Positions 17,810-25,767 of a stretch of DNA of 37,257 bases are shown one piece after another. Source of the DNA: Lewinella sp. (GTDB lineage Bacteria; Bacteroidota; Bacteroidia; Chitinophagales; Saprospiraceae); NCBI GenBank assembly GCA_020436695.1, contig JAGQXH010000004.1, positions 1 to 37,257 of the forward strand, given 5' to 3'. Every line of letters begins with the position of its first letter. Position 1 is the stretch's first letter. The notes under the pieces were generated by a model. It saw nothing but the letters and a program-made list of their open reading frames with translations, searched no databases and had not been told where the DNA came from. The translations under genes and the position numbers were made by a program.

Positions 17810-18595
17810 ATGAAACAGCTGTTTCTTTTTATGAGCCTGGGGCTTTTTCTATTGTGTTCTACCCCATTGAACAGTCAGAGCAAACCGCCGGCTTCGAACG
17901 GTAAGATGGCGAAACTCACAAGTGCTACTGCGGTGAGGGGCAAAACCAAAACTCCGCCCAAAGACAAAAAGATGGGCCTGGATGCCATGCGTCGCCCCGA
18001 AACGATCGAAAATGATAATGTTGCGGCGGCTTATGATCAGCTGGACTCGAAGAACTGGGGAGATGCCATCGACAACCTGGATGATTACGCAGAATCTGAT
18101 GCCGATGCGGCTTTTGGTCTCGGCTATGCCTACGCTCAAAATGAACAGCCGGATAAGGCGATCGAGGCATATCAGCATGTGCTGGAACTGGACGAAAGCA
18201 ATACGGATGCCCTCTACGAACTGGCCGAAGTACTCAGGGAACAGGGGCGTTACCAGGAAGCCGAAGAGAAATTCCTGGCGCTGCTGGAAATTGACCCGAT
18301 GGATATCTTTGCCTGGTATGAACTAGGCTACATTTATTTGGAAACCGGATTTAACGAAGATGCCGCTGAATGCTTCGAGGCTATTCTTGATATCGACGAA
18401 TCGGATGCGGATGCCCTGTATGAACTCAGTCGCCTAGCTGCCATTGACGAAGACATCGATCTTGCGCTGGATTATCTGGAAAGGGCTTTAGAAAGTGGTT
18501 TTGATGATGAGGAGTTCATTCGTGAAGACCCGGATCTGGAAAACTTACTGGACACGGAGAGATTCGACGAATTGATGGAGCAATACTTTCGGTAG
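17810..18595 (+). CDS. Exported TPR protein
   Basis: With ATG 17810 the protein has 261 residues and a signal peptide (MKQLFLFMSLGLFLLCSTPLNSQ). A basic linker follows (about 25-65, rich in Lys, Pro and Thr). From about residue 70 it is an acidic TPR array, with units such as AFGLGYAYAQNEQPDKAIEAY, ALYELAEVLREQGRYQEAEEKF and AWYELGYIYLETGFNEDAAECF. It has no enzymatic motif, so it is probably a scaffold. The TPRs resemble those of the caspase at 13840 in style, which supports a shared complex. It is 32 bases before the CHASE2 gene. Confidence 0.8.
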   Translation: MKQLFLFMSLGLFLLCSTPLNSQSKPPASNGKMAKLTSATAVRGKTKTPPKDKKMGLDAMRRPETIENDNVAAAYDQLDSKNWGDAIDNLDDYAESDADAAFGLGYAYAQNEQPDKAIEAYQHVLELDESNTDALYELAEVLREQGRYQEAEEKFLALLEIDPMDIFAWYELGYIYLETGFNEDAAECFEAILDIDESDADALYELSRLAAIDEDIDLALDYLERALESGFDDEEFIREDPDLENLLDTERFDELMEQYFR

Positions 18596-18627
18596 GAAGC
18601 ATAGGGCTGACAAAACTGGAATTTTAG

Positions 18628-19815
18628 ATGCCGAAGCGTGTAATCCACTGGCATGCATTGATCGTTACCGTCATCATTTTCCTTTTTATTGGTTTGATGA
18701 AACTGGTAACTTTTCAGTCGCACTTCTTTGATCCTTTCAATAATGGGGTGAAGGATTATGAGGTGACGGACATCATCTTCTCCCGCCTGCGGGATACCAC
18801 CCGGGTGCGCAGAGAGATGAATGTCGTGTTGGTACACGTACAACACCCGGAACGGGCCGCTGTGGCCAGCATGCTGGAGCGCATCAACGCCCAGTCGCCC
18901 GCCGTGATCGGACTGGACATTTTGTTCCGGGGGAGTCGTGATTCTCTTGGAGACAGTCTGCTCAGCCGGCAACTGCGAACTATTCCCAATGTGGTAATGG
19001 CTGCCAATCTGGGAAATTATGTGGATTCCCTCAAGGGCATCCCGCATATGTTGGTTTCCGAACCGGAGTTTTCCGGTCATGCCGTCAACGGCTATACCAA
19101 TTTTGTGGCAGGACAGGATCGGACCGTGCGTCTTTTCAGTCCTGCCTTCACCACCCTGGATGGCCGGCGCCACCTGGCTTTTGCGGTAGCACTGGCCGAA
19201 CAGTTTGATCCTACCCGGACAAAACGCCTGTTCCGACGTAAGAAAGAGGTGGAACGGATCAACTACCTGGGAGACTACCGGAGTTATATCCGGCTCGATG
19301 CCGCCACCGTACTGGAAGCGCCGGATGAAGCTTTGGCCGTGTTTCGGGATCGCATTGTAATGATCGGCTATGTGCACAGTAACGATGCCGATGCTCCGAT
19401 CGAAGACCGGTATTATACTCCTCTCAATCCGGTGTACACCGGGCGGAGCATACCGGACATGTACGGGATGGTGATCCACGCCAACATCGTTTCCATGATC
19501 CTGAACGGTGAATACATTTACGATCTGCCCAAATGGATAACGACCATTCTGATCTGGCTATTCGGCTATGGGAATGTGCTGATCATTAAGCGGATCTACA
19601 ACGGACTGCCTGATATTTTTCACGGCATTACCCGTTTACTGCAGATCCTGGAACTGATGGTGGCCTTTTTTCTGATCGCTTTGCTGTTTCACTACTTCCG
19701 CATCCGGGTTGATTTTTCCAACGGCTTTCTGGCACTGATCCTGGCTTACGATATCCTGATGATCTACGAGAGTTTTCTGAGAAAAAGAATTCCTTTTCTG
19801 ACAAAAATTACATGA
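18628..19815 (+). CDS. CHASE2-domain membrane protein
   Basis: A 395-residue protein with an N-terminal membrane helix (about 8-28) and a large extracytoplasmic CHASE2-type region (about 35-300). Family-like segments are INAQSPAVIGLDILFRG, DRTVRLFSPAF, FRDRIVMIGYV and YGMVIHANIVSMIL. Membrane helices follow at about 303-322, 340-362 and 365-385. CHASE2 domains usually sit in front of kinase, cyclase or other output domains. Here nothing follows the membrane helices, so output must come from another protein. Its stop overlaps the start of the FecR-like gene by four bases. Confidence 0.85.
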   Translation: MPKRVIHWHALIVTVIIFLFIGLMKLVTFQSHFFDPFNNGVKDYEVTDIIFSRLRDTTRVRREMNVVLVHVQHPERAAVASMLERINAQSPAVIGLDILFRGSRDSLGDSLLSRQLRTIPNVVMAANLGNYVDSLKGIPHMLVSEPEFSGHAVNGYTNFVAGQDRTVRLFSPAFTTLDGRRHLAFAVALAEQFDPTRTKRLFRRKKEVERINYLGDYRSYIRLDAATVLEAPDEALAVFRDRIVMIGYVHSNDADAPIEDRYYTPLNPVYTGRSIPDMYGMVIHANIVSMILNGEYIYDLPKWITTILIWLFGYGNVLIIKRIYNGLPDIFHGITRLLQILELMVAFFLIALLFHYFRIRVDFSNGFLALILAYDILMIYESFLRKRIPFLTKIT

Positions 19816-20795
19816 TGAAACAATTTATACTCACTGGTCTTTTTATCGTTCTATCCACCGTCGCTATCTGGGCACAGCAGACAGATGTTCCCGTAGCCAT
19901 GTACGTAGAAGGCGAAGTATGGTACGAGAATGGAGGTGCCCGCTCGCGGGTATATACTGGTACCAAGCTCAGCACTACCGGGCAATTGACACTAAGTAAA
20001 AATTCCGCTATTGAGCTGATCCACAATGAGAAATTCGTTAAGCTCAATAAAGCCGGTAAACACGATCTGACTGCCCTGGTCGGCGGCGGGCAGAGTGGCG
20101 ACAATTTTGTAAAACGCTTTTCCAATTTCGTTTCCAACGGCCTTGATCAAAGTGCTTCGAACAAGAACCTGGAGCAATCCTATCAAAAAAATCAGGGTAA
20201 CGCCCGAGGCAATATCCGTGGATACACCGATGCCGGTTTGGCGGGATTATTGCCCATAGGCGGTAATCTATCGCCTGCTCTGACGACCTTCACCTGGCCG
20301 GAGGGAAGAGCTGGGGGCTATTACGAATTCCAGATCGTAGACAGTTTGTCGGATGAACTGGTCTTGCTGGCGCTGTCCGACAAGAGCAGTTGGCCGGTTG
20401 ATCTGAGGCGTTTACACATGGAGGCTGGCCGCACGTACTTTTGGGAGGTATATTACCGAAAAGCAGCTACAGCGGAGCCCACTTCTCTGGGAGGGAGTAA
20501 TGATGAAGAAAAGACGCCGCGCCTGTCCTTCCGCGTAGTTCCGAACCGGCAACAGATGCTGATAGATGAGGTGCGGAAAGAAGCGGTTTACCGGGATGCC
20601 TCCGGGCCGGCTCAAAAGCTGATGATCGAAGCTATGGTACTGGAAGATGGCGGATTTCTCTACGCAGCGGATGAACTGTACCGGAAGGGTCTGACTGCGG
20701 AAGCTAACAACCTTCTGCTGAAGCGAAGTTACGCCGCTTTCCTGGCCCGTCAGCAACAGGTCGGTAGTGCCAAAGCAATACTCGGTTACAAATAG
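19812..20795 (+). CDS. Exported FecR-like protein
   Basis: A 327-residue protein with a signal peptide (MMKQFILTGLFIVLSTVAIWAQ; ATG 19815 is an alternative start). Residues about 25-80 form a FecR-like beta domain: YVEGEVWYENGG, YTGTKLSTTGQLTLSKNSAIELIHNEKF in order. The centre is a beta-rich domain (FTWPEGRAGGYYEFQIVD...YFWEVYYRK), similar to surface sandwich domains. The end is helical and TPR-like (LYAADELYRKGLTAEANNLLL). No transmembrane anchor for an anti-sigma role is seen, so it is probably an envelope partner of CHASE2, with which it is translationally coupled. Confidence 0.75.
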   Translation: MMKQFILTGLFIVLSTVAIWAQQTDVPVAMYVEGEVWYENGGARSRVYTGTKLSTTGQLTLSKNSAIELIHNEKFVKLNKAGKHDLTALVGGGQSGDNFVKRFSNFVSNGLDQSASNKNLEQSYQKNQGNARGNIRGYTDAGLAGLLPIGGNLSPALTTFTWPEGRAGGYYEFQIVDSLSDELVLLALSDKSSWPVDLRRLHMEAGRTYFWEVYYRKAATAEPTSLGGSNDEEKTPRLSFRVVPNRQQMLIDEVRKEAVYRDASGPAQKLMIEAMVLEDGGFLYAADELYRKGLTAEANNLLLKRSYAAFLARQQQVGSAKAILGYK

Positions 20796-20844
20796 CCGGA
20801 CCGGTTGCTACTACCTTTTTTCTCCGTCACTAAAAGACATCGTC

Positions 20845-22530
20845 ATGCGATTGCTAAATTTGGTGTTATTGACCGGGCTGCTTTCATGGGGGGCGGTAAC
20901 TGTACCGCGAACTTCATCTTCTGCGGTAAAGGCTCCGGCAGATAAAGAAGCTATGGCTCGGGAAATTTTTGAACACCTCGTAGAAGCCAGGGGAGACAGT
21001 AGAGTTCCGAAGCCGCACTTTGTATTTTCTTCCATTAAGGATAAAGGAGCCAAGGCTTCCGGTGGCACCATTACCCTGGAAGAGGCTGCCTATGATGTAT
21101 GTGCCTCTTTTGGAGAGGATACAGAAACCGCCCTGGCCGGTCTGCTGGCCCACGAACTCATTCACTACTATGAAAAACACGAGTGGGAGGAAGGATTTAT
21201 CAGCACGGTTAAGGGAGCGGAACGATCCCAGGCCCGGGATCTCAGTCAGGCCGTAAAAGAAGATCTGGATGCCTTCAAAAAAGATGAAATCGAAGCGGAT
21301 TATATGGGCGGCTTTCTGGCCTATATGGCCGGCTATAACGTTTCGAACGTCATGCCGGAAGTGCTGGAAGGCATCTATCGGGCTTACAACCTACCCGATA
21401 CCCTGTCGAAGTACCCACCGCTTGACCAGCGAAAAGCGATCGCTACCGAAACTCATCAGCAATTAAGCCAGCTCGTGGATGCCTTCGATATGGCTAACTT
21501 GCTGGCCGGTTTGCAGGCATACGATGAAGCGGCAACCTATTATCAGTTCATCCTGGAGCAGTTTCAGAGTAGGGAAATGTACAACAACGCCGGTGTGGTC
21601 TATACGTTGGCGGCCATGCCGTATTTTAAAAAGGAAACGCTCAAATATATCTATCCCGTTGAACTGGACCTGAACTCCCGCCTGAAATCGCAAACCCGTG
21701 ATGTGGGCACGGAGAAAGCATTGCGGGAAGATCATCTCCAGGAAGCGATCATCTATTTCGAACGGGCCGCACACCTCGATAGCAATTATCCGCGGGCATG
21801 GCTGAATCTGGCCTGTGCGCATACTTTGATGGGGCAATCGCTGGAAGAAATATCCGGTGCTGATCAATTGGAACTGGCCTCCGACCACTATCTGGAAGCC
21901 GGCCTGCACGCCAGAAAAACGATCCGCCTGGCCGAAAAGACCGGCGATACACACATCCGCGCCAATGCCTACATCCTGCTGGGTATACTGGCTGAACTGG
22001 AAGGCAAGCCGGGAGAGGTTGCTGCTAACTTCGATAAAGGAAGTGAAAGCGAACTGGCCTCGCTCAATAAAACCATCCTGAAGGAAGGCGCCCTGCCGAA
22101 ATTAAAAGCTGCCGATCCGGCCCCCGACGGTTTTATGATGGAAGAACAGATCAACGAATTGTCGCTGGATGATTTTAGGAATACCAATCTGGAGTGGGAC
22201 CGGGAGTTAACCATCGGTTCGGGACGAAACCGGCTGAAGTTGCAGAGCAGGTCAACGGGCATGGATCAGTCCACTATACTGATGCACAGTGTTAATCGCG
22301 GCCGGAAGTACCTGCTGGTGCAGCGTACCGGAGACGGATATACCGGAGAGACGGCCTGGGAATTAAAACGCGGAGCCGGCCGGGAAGAGATCGAGGATGC
22401 TTATCGTTCTCCCGACTATCTTTTGCCGGTATCCAATGGCTTATGGATGATCTATGATAAACAGCAGATCATTTTTCAGCTGGAGAATAAGCAGTTGAAA
22501 AGGTGGTATGTGTTTCGGAAGGAGTTGTGA
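20845..22530 (+). CDS. Exported HExxH metallopeptidase-like protein with TPR-like helices
   Basis: With ATG 20845 the protein has 561 residues and a signal peptide (MRLLNLVLLTGLLSWGAV). A zinc-peptidase motif LLAHELIHYYEKH gives His103, Glu104 and His107. DEIEADYMGGFLAYMAGYN supplies the third ligand (Glu148) in the E-x-x-A-D form seen in M48-type peptidases. Residues about 200-400 are TPR-like (AYDEAATYYQFILEQF; AIIYFERAAHLDSNYPRAWLNLA). The C-terminal part is beta-rich and unassigned. An upstream ATG at 20767 would overlap the previous gene and delay the signal peptide. It is the last gene of the cassette; 49 bases separate it from the FecR-like gene. Confidence 0.8.
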   Translation: MRLLNLVLLTGLLSWGAVTVPRTSSSAVKAPADKEAMAREIFEHLVEARGDSRVPKPHFVFSSIKDKGAKASGGTITLEEAAYDVCASFGEDTETALAGLLAHELIHYYEKHEWEEGFISTVKGAERSQARDLSQAVKEDLDAFKKDEIEADYMGGFLAYMAGYNVSNVMPEVLEGIYRAYNLPDTLSKYPPLDQRKAIATETHQQLSQLVDAFDMANLLAGLQAYDEAATYYQFILEQFQSREMYNNAGVVYTLAAMPYFKKETLKYIYPVELDLNSRLKSQTRDVGTEKALREDHLQEAIIYFERAAHLDSNYPRAWLNLACAHTLMGQSLEEISGADQLELASDHYLEAGLHARKTIRLAEKTGDTHIRANAYILLGILAELEGKPGEVAANFDKGSESELASLNKTILKEGALPKLKAADPAPDGFMMEEQINELSLDDFRNTNLEWDRELTIGSGRNRLKLQSRSTGMDQSTILMHSVNRGRKYLLVQRTGDGYTGETAWELKRGAGREEIEDAYRSPDYLLPVSNGLWMIYDKQQIIFQLENKQLKRWYVFRKEL

Positions 22531-22560
22531 GGGGTGGAGTCGTCAGTCATAAGTCCGTGA

Positions 22561-22790
22561 CTAGTACTCTGTCAAGATCAAATTAACGGGTAATCTGTGG
22601 CGCCTTTTTGCCCAGTTCTGTCCCGACACTCCGTGTACGGGATAGACTGTCGCCTCCTCGCCTTGATAGCTATGGCTATCAGGCTTCCCGACTAAAGTTC
22701 CCCTTCGGCGGGACAGGCGCGGGGGCTTCTTGATCTGAACAAAAATTCGCTGACATCTTACCCGTCATTTAAACATTGACAGAGTATTAG
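22561..22790. mobile_element. 230-bp foldback (MITE-like) element
   Basis: The termini are inverted repeats: CTAGTACTCTGTCAA (22561-22575) against TTGACAGAGTATTAG (22776-22790) pair at 14 of 15. Pairing continues inward imperfectly through AACGGGTAA...TGTGGCG on the left and CGCTGACA...TTACCCGT on the right, and through the CTTTTTG/CAAAAA region. The centre is a small hairpin, TGATAGC-tatg-GCTATCA (22664-22681). No transposase frame is present. The right end abuts a reading frame of a decayed antitoxin, as if the element had inserted into it. I call it MITE-like on structure; a structured RNA gene is an alternative. Confidence 0.65.
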
Positions 22791-23071
22791 CTAAGATTTT
22801 AAAAGTTACAAGTCAAGGAAAACCTACTTCAATAGTTCCTATAGCTGCTGAAATGACAACCCAAGCGGCCGCGGATTTACTCGGTTGCTCTCGTCCCTAT
22901 TTAGTAAGACTACTTGAAGAAGGGGAAATTCCATTTTCAAAAGTAGGAAGACATCGCAGAGTTAAATTTGAAGATGTAGTAGGGTATAAAAAGTGAATGA
23001 AAGATAAGCAAAAAGAGTTATTGATAAAGATCATGGAAGCAGACGAAGAATCTGGCCTATATGATACATAG
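22787..23071 (+). pseudogene. Decayed HTH (excisionase-type) antitoxin
   Basis: The frame continues from the right end of the foldback element: about 22 codons (ILKVTSQGKPTSIVPIAAE), then MTTQAAADLLGCSRPYLVRL (ATG 22853) and GEIPFSKVGRHRRVKFEDVVGYKK. It then hits an in-frame TGA at 22994-22996 and resumes in the same frame with MKDKQKELLIKIMEADEESG to the stop at 23069-23071. This is the usual shape of the MerR-like/excisionase-type antitoxins that precede PIN toxins, with a lost 5' end and one nonsense codon. A shortened product from ATG 22853 to the TGA (47 residues) could still bind DNA. Confidence 0.75.
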
Positions 23072-23114
23072 TTCTCATTTTACTTGCGTCTTAGACACAA
23101 ATGTGATCTATCTT
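23061..23114 (+). pseudogene. PIN-domain toxin remnant
   Basis: ATG 23061 overlaps the antitoxin end, as in intact modules. The first residues (MIHSSHFTCVLDTNVIY) carry the PIN N-terminal strand with the first metal-binding Asp (VLDTNV). After that the frame no longer resembles a PIN domain. It stays open to 23369 only by running through the tRNA terminator and into the tRNA gene, so it cannot encode a full toxin of about 180 residues. It is a 3'-truncated remnant. Confidence 0.65.
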
Positions 23115-23280
23115 CTGCTACTCAATCTTTCAAGAAAAAAGGCGGAACAAGTGCCTGCCTTTCAAAAAAAGTTGAATGATAAATTGTCTATCAAAGATAA
23201 TTCTTTTTGCCTTCCAAATTTGCGCTTTTTAGGGTCAATTCCGCACACTACACCGCACACAGCAAAGTTGATAAAACACA

Positions 23281-23311
23281 AAAGCTTGCAAACCAATGAT
23301 TTGCAAGCTTT
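23281..23311 (-). terminator. Terminator of tRNA-Cys
   Basis: AAAGCTTGCAAA (23281-23292) and TTTGCAAGCTTT (23300-23311) make a perfect 12-base stem with a 7-base loop. On the minus strand it follows the tRNA 3' end by five bases and continues TTTTGTGTTTT, a broken T-run. This fits intrinsic termination of the tRNA transcript. Confidence 0.75.
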
Positions 23312-23316
23312 GTTTG

Positions 23317-23387
23317 AGGTTGGGAGCGGATTCGAACCGCCGTACGAGGTTTTGCAGACCTCTGCCTAGCCACTCGGCCACCCAACC
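23317..23387 (-). tRNA. tRNA-Cys (GCA)
   Basis: Reading the minus strand, a 71-base cloverleaf begins GGTTGGG and closes with CCCAACC plus a U discriminator (position 73), the identity base for cysteine. The anticodon arm is GAGGT-CTGCAAA-ACCTC with anticodon GCA. The T arm reads GGCGG-TTCGAAT-CCGCT. CCA is not encoded. A TTG-N20-TATATTTG promoter lies upstream and a strong hairpin downstream, so it is a single-gene unit. Confidence 0.95.
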
Positions 23388-23413
23388 GGGACGCGCATTT
23401 TCAAACGCGAACG

Positions 23414-23444
23414 CAAATATAGGCCAATTTTTGCGGCTGCGCAA
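23414..23444 (-). promoter_or_regulatory. Bacteroidota-type promoter of tRNA-Cys
   Basis: On the minus strand TTG (23444-23442) is followed after exactly 20 bases by TATATTTG (23421-23414), a full match to the TTG-N19/21-TAnnTTTG consensus. Transcription would begin near 23407, about 20 bases before the tRNA 5' end. Confidence 0.8.
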
Positions 23445-23608
23445 TTGGTAACGCGTTTTTTTAGAAGCAAAAAAGAGAAAGTGCCCCAATAGCTAATCCG
23501 ATGAAAGGGTGAAGAGACCGTTACGCCCCAAAAACCACGTGCAAAATGGTCAAACTTAACTTCTGTACACGATACATCACAGCACCGTAACATTCCAACA
23601 TCACAACA

Positions 23609-24586
23609 TCAATCAACCGCGATCGTGAAATAAAAAGTAGTCCCCTCTCCCTCCCTGCTTTCATACCAGATCTTTCCCCGGTGTAGTTTCACCACCTTTT
23701 TACAGATCGCCAGGCCGATGCCCGAGCCAGGTAAGGAGCGGTCACTCATGCGTTGAAAGGGAAGGAATGCTTTTTTGCGGTAGGTTTCGTCCAGTCCTAT
23801 GCCGTTATCCTGTATACTGAACTGCCAGCCGGCTCCCTGCGGCTGGGCGGATATGCGGACTTCCGGCGGTTGTATGCCGCGAAACTTAATGGAATTGCCG
23901 ATCAGATTTTGAAACAGTTGCAGCATCCCGGATTTAGAGGCGAGCAGATCAGCGGGTAAAGGGCCCGAGTCTATCCGGGCCTGGGTTTCTTCAATTTCAG
24001 CGTGGAGGTTGAAACGCACCTGGCATAAGATCTCATTCAGATCAATGGGGGCAAACTGGTCCTTTTTTTCCTGTATGCCGGAATAGGCCAGGAGATCGCT
24101 GATGATATCATTCATTTGCTGGGCGCCACTGATGATGAATGCCAGGAATTCATCGGCCGTTTCATCCAGTTCCCCACCATATCGCCGCTGCAACAATTGT
24201 GCATAGCTGGCAATGGTACGCAGCGGACTGCGCAGATCGTGCGAAGCGATATAGGAAAACTGTTCCAGCTCTTCATACGACATCTCCAGCCGTTCCAGGC
24301 TTTCACGTAATTGACGGGATTGTTCTTCGAGTAGTTGTTTTTGTTGGGTCAGGATCTTGTTGGCTTTGTTGACTTCCTCCTTTTGCTCTTGCATGTCTTC
24401 AATCACCTGATTGAGCAGATTAATGGCAATATTTTTATCCTTCAGCGTCCGGTTCTGCATGAAAGTCAGACGTTCATCCTTCTCCCGGATCAAAGGCGCC
24501 ATATTATTCATAATAGTCTGCTTCTGCTGTTCCGTCAGAGGCAGGGCGTTTAGGTTTTCTCTTAGTGCTGTCAGTAGTTTATCCAT
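23609..24586 (-). CDS. Cytoplasmic sensor histidine kinase
   Basis: A 325-residue kinase without membrane segments. Residues about 20-110 form a coiled coil (LTQQKQLLEEQSRQLRESLERL). The HisKA domain carries the phospho-acceptor in FSYIASHDLRSPLRT (His116). The ATPase domain shows the N box (NLIGNSIKF), DNGIGLDETYRKKAFLPFQRM and SGIGLAICKKVVKLHRG, ending in a beta strand (GTTFYFTIAVD). This type, with 'EQFSYIASHDLRSPL', is close to bacteriophytochrome/PAS-linked kinases but has lost the sensor part. The FIST protein encoded 41 bases upstream is the likely input. No response regulator is adjacent. Confidence 0.9.
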   Translation of the reverse strand: MDKLLTALRENLNALPLTEQQKQTIMNNMAPLIREKDERLTFMQNRTLKDKNIAINLLNQVIEDMQEQKEEVNKANKILTQQKQLLEEQSRQLRESLERLEMSYEELEQFSYIASHDLRSPLRTIASYAQLLQRRYGGELDETADEFLAFIISGAQQMNDIISDLLAYSGIQEKKDQFAPIDLNEILCQVRFNLHAEIEETQARIDSGPLPADLLASKSGMLQLFQNLIGNSIKFRGIQPPEVRISAQPQGAGWQFSIQDNGIGLDETYRKKAFLPFQRMSDRSLPGSGIGLAICKKVVKLHRGKIWYESREGEGTTFYFTIAVD

Positions 24587-24627
24587 GCGAAGACCTGGGT
24601 CAGTTATGTGTGTTGTACCTGCTGGTA

Positions 24628-25767
24628 TTAGCGTTCGCGCAGTAATAACAGCGAACAGGTTTCATTGTGAAAGTCGCAATAGCCCTGATTGTCCACCCCT
24701 AATTCACCGTAAGAGAAAAAACCGATCATGGGTTTTTGCCAATGCTCGTAAACGCCTTTGATCTCATCCGAGATGAATGGGCCCAAAGCCGAATGTCTGC
24801 CTTTGCAGGAAAACATGATCAGGGCATCCGCTTCCGGGAAAGTATCGTGAAATTCCGCAAACTCACTGATCGTCCGATCCACAACGTTGAAACCCGGTGA
24901 CATGGAAAAACGGAACAAATCGCCTTCCTTCACACCGGCTGCCAGGGTAAGGGAGCCCTCCTTTTCGTTACCGATCAGTGGAGATCGCAGCACACTGTTA
25001 CCATTCTCTTTCAGGATTTGCAATGGATACTGGGTACTCATATTCTCCAGCGATTGTTTCTGAATTTCACCACTGCTGAAGTATCCGAAATACCTGATAA
25101 AAAAGTCCAGTGCCGGCTGATCATCGATCGTGTACACTACGTTCCCATCGGCTTTGGTAATGGTGTGCACCGTCCCGATGGCTTCCCAGCCGCTGATGGC
25201 CAGGCCCTGGCAATTGATGCGCTGGTTGTCAAAGATCAACCCATAGAGTCCATAATCACTAACGGTTCGATTAGAAAAAACCAATGTACGGTTCAGTTGC
25301 AGATCATCACCGGCCAGTGCTCCGAAAATGGGGCGTTCCAGGCTACCGAAAGCATCCTGCAGACCGGAAATAATGTTGTCTGCATTGACGGTAAAACCAC
25401 CCGAAAAAACTACGGATGCCGGTTCGGTAAAGGTTGACTGAGCAAACTGGCCCAATGCATGAGCCTGCTGATAAGTATTACCCGTCCCGGAGTCTGATTC
25501 AAAGATCCGAAAACTCGCTTTGTCGGGGTCCAGGAGCAAACAAACGATCGCCTGATCGTAATGGGTGCCATTATGGATCTCACCGGCGGTGGTACACCCA
25601 ACTAAAGCGATGTCATACTGATTGAAGATGTCCTGAATAGCGGAAAGAGGTTGTACTACAGAGCAAAAGACAATGCTCAGGGTAGGCTGAAATTTTGTGC
25701 GGATGCACTCCTCCATTTTCACACTCAGTTCTTCTGAGCTGTGAGCGGCTACGGTCCAGCTGTTCAT
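24628..25767 (-). CDS. FIST-domain sensor protein
   Basis: A 379-residue soluble protein with a FIST N-terminal domain (about 25-210: LVGCTTAGEIHNG, VVFSGGFTVNADNIISGLQ, PIFGALAGDDLQLNRT). A FIST C-terminal domain follows (about 220-360: PALDFFIRYFG, GNSVLRSPLIGNEKEGSLTLAAGVKEG, DALIMFSCKGRHSALG, MIGFFSYGELG). FIST domains are predicted small-ligand sensors in signal transduction. Its product probably controls the histidine kinase encoded 41 bases downstream. The ligand is not known. Confidence 0.9.
   Translation of the reverse strand: MNSWTVAAHSSEELSVKMEECIRTKFQPTLSIVFCSVVQPLSAIQDIFNQYDIALVGCTTAGEIHNGTHYDQAIVCLLLDPDKASFRIFESDSGTGNTYQQAHALGQFAQSTFTEPASVVFSGGFTVNADNIISGLQDAFGSLERPIFGALAGDDLQLNRTLVFSNRTVSDYGLYGLIFDNQRINCQGLAISGWEAIGTVHTITKADGNVVYTIDDQPALDFFIRYFGYFSSGEIQKQSLENMSTQYPLQILKENGNSVLRSPLIGNEKEGSLTLAAGVKEGDLFRFSMSPGFNVVDRTISEFAEFHDTFPEADALIMFSCKGRHSALGPFISDEIKGVYEHWQKPMIGFFSYGELGVDNQGYCDFHNETCSLLLLRER

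Noticed and set aside
18472-19479. Long minus-strand frame (335 codons) opposite the TPR and CHASE2 genes
   Set aside because: It is antisense to two well-supported genes and has shadow-like composition rich in His, Ile and Arg.
23115-23369. Continuation of the PIN-toxin frame to 23369
   Set aside because: It runs through the tRNA-Cys terminator and into the tRNA gene; no PIN motifs follow the first strand.
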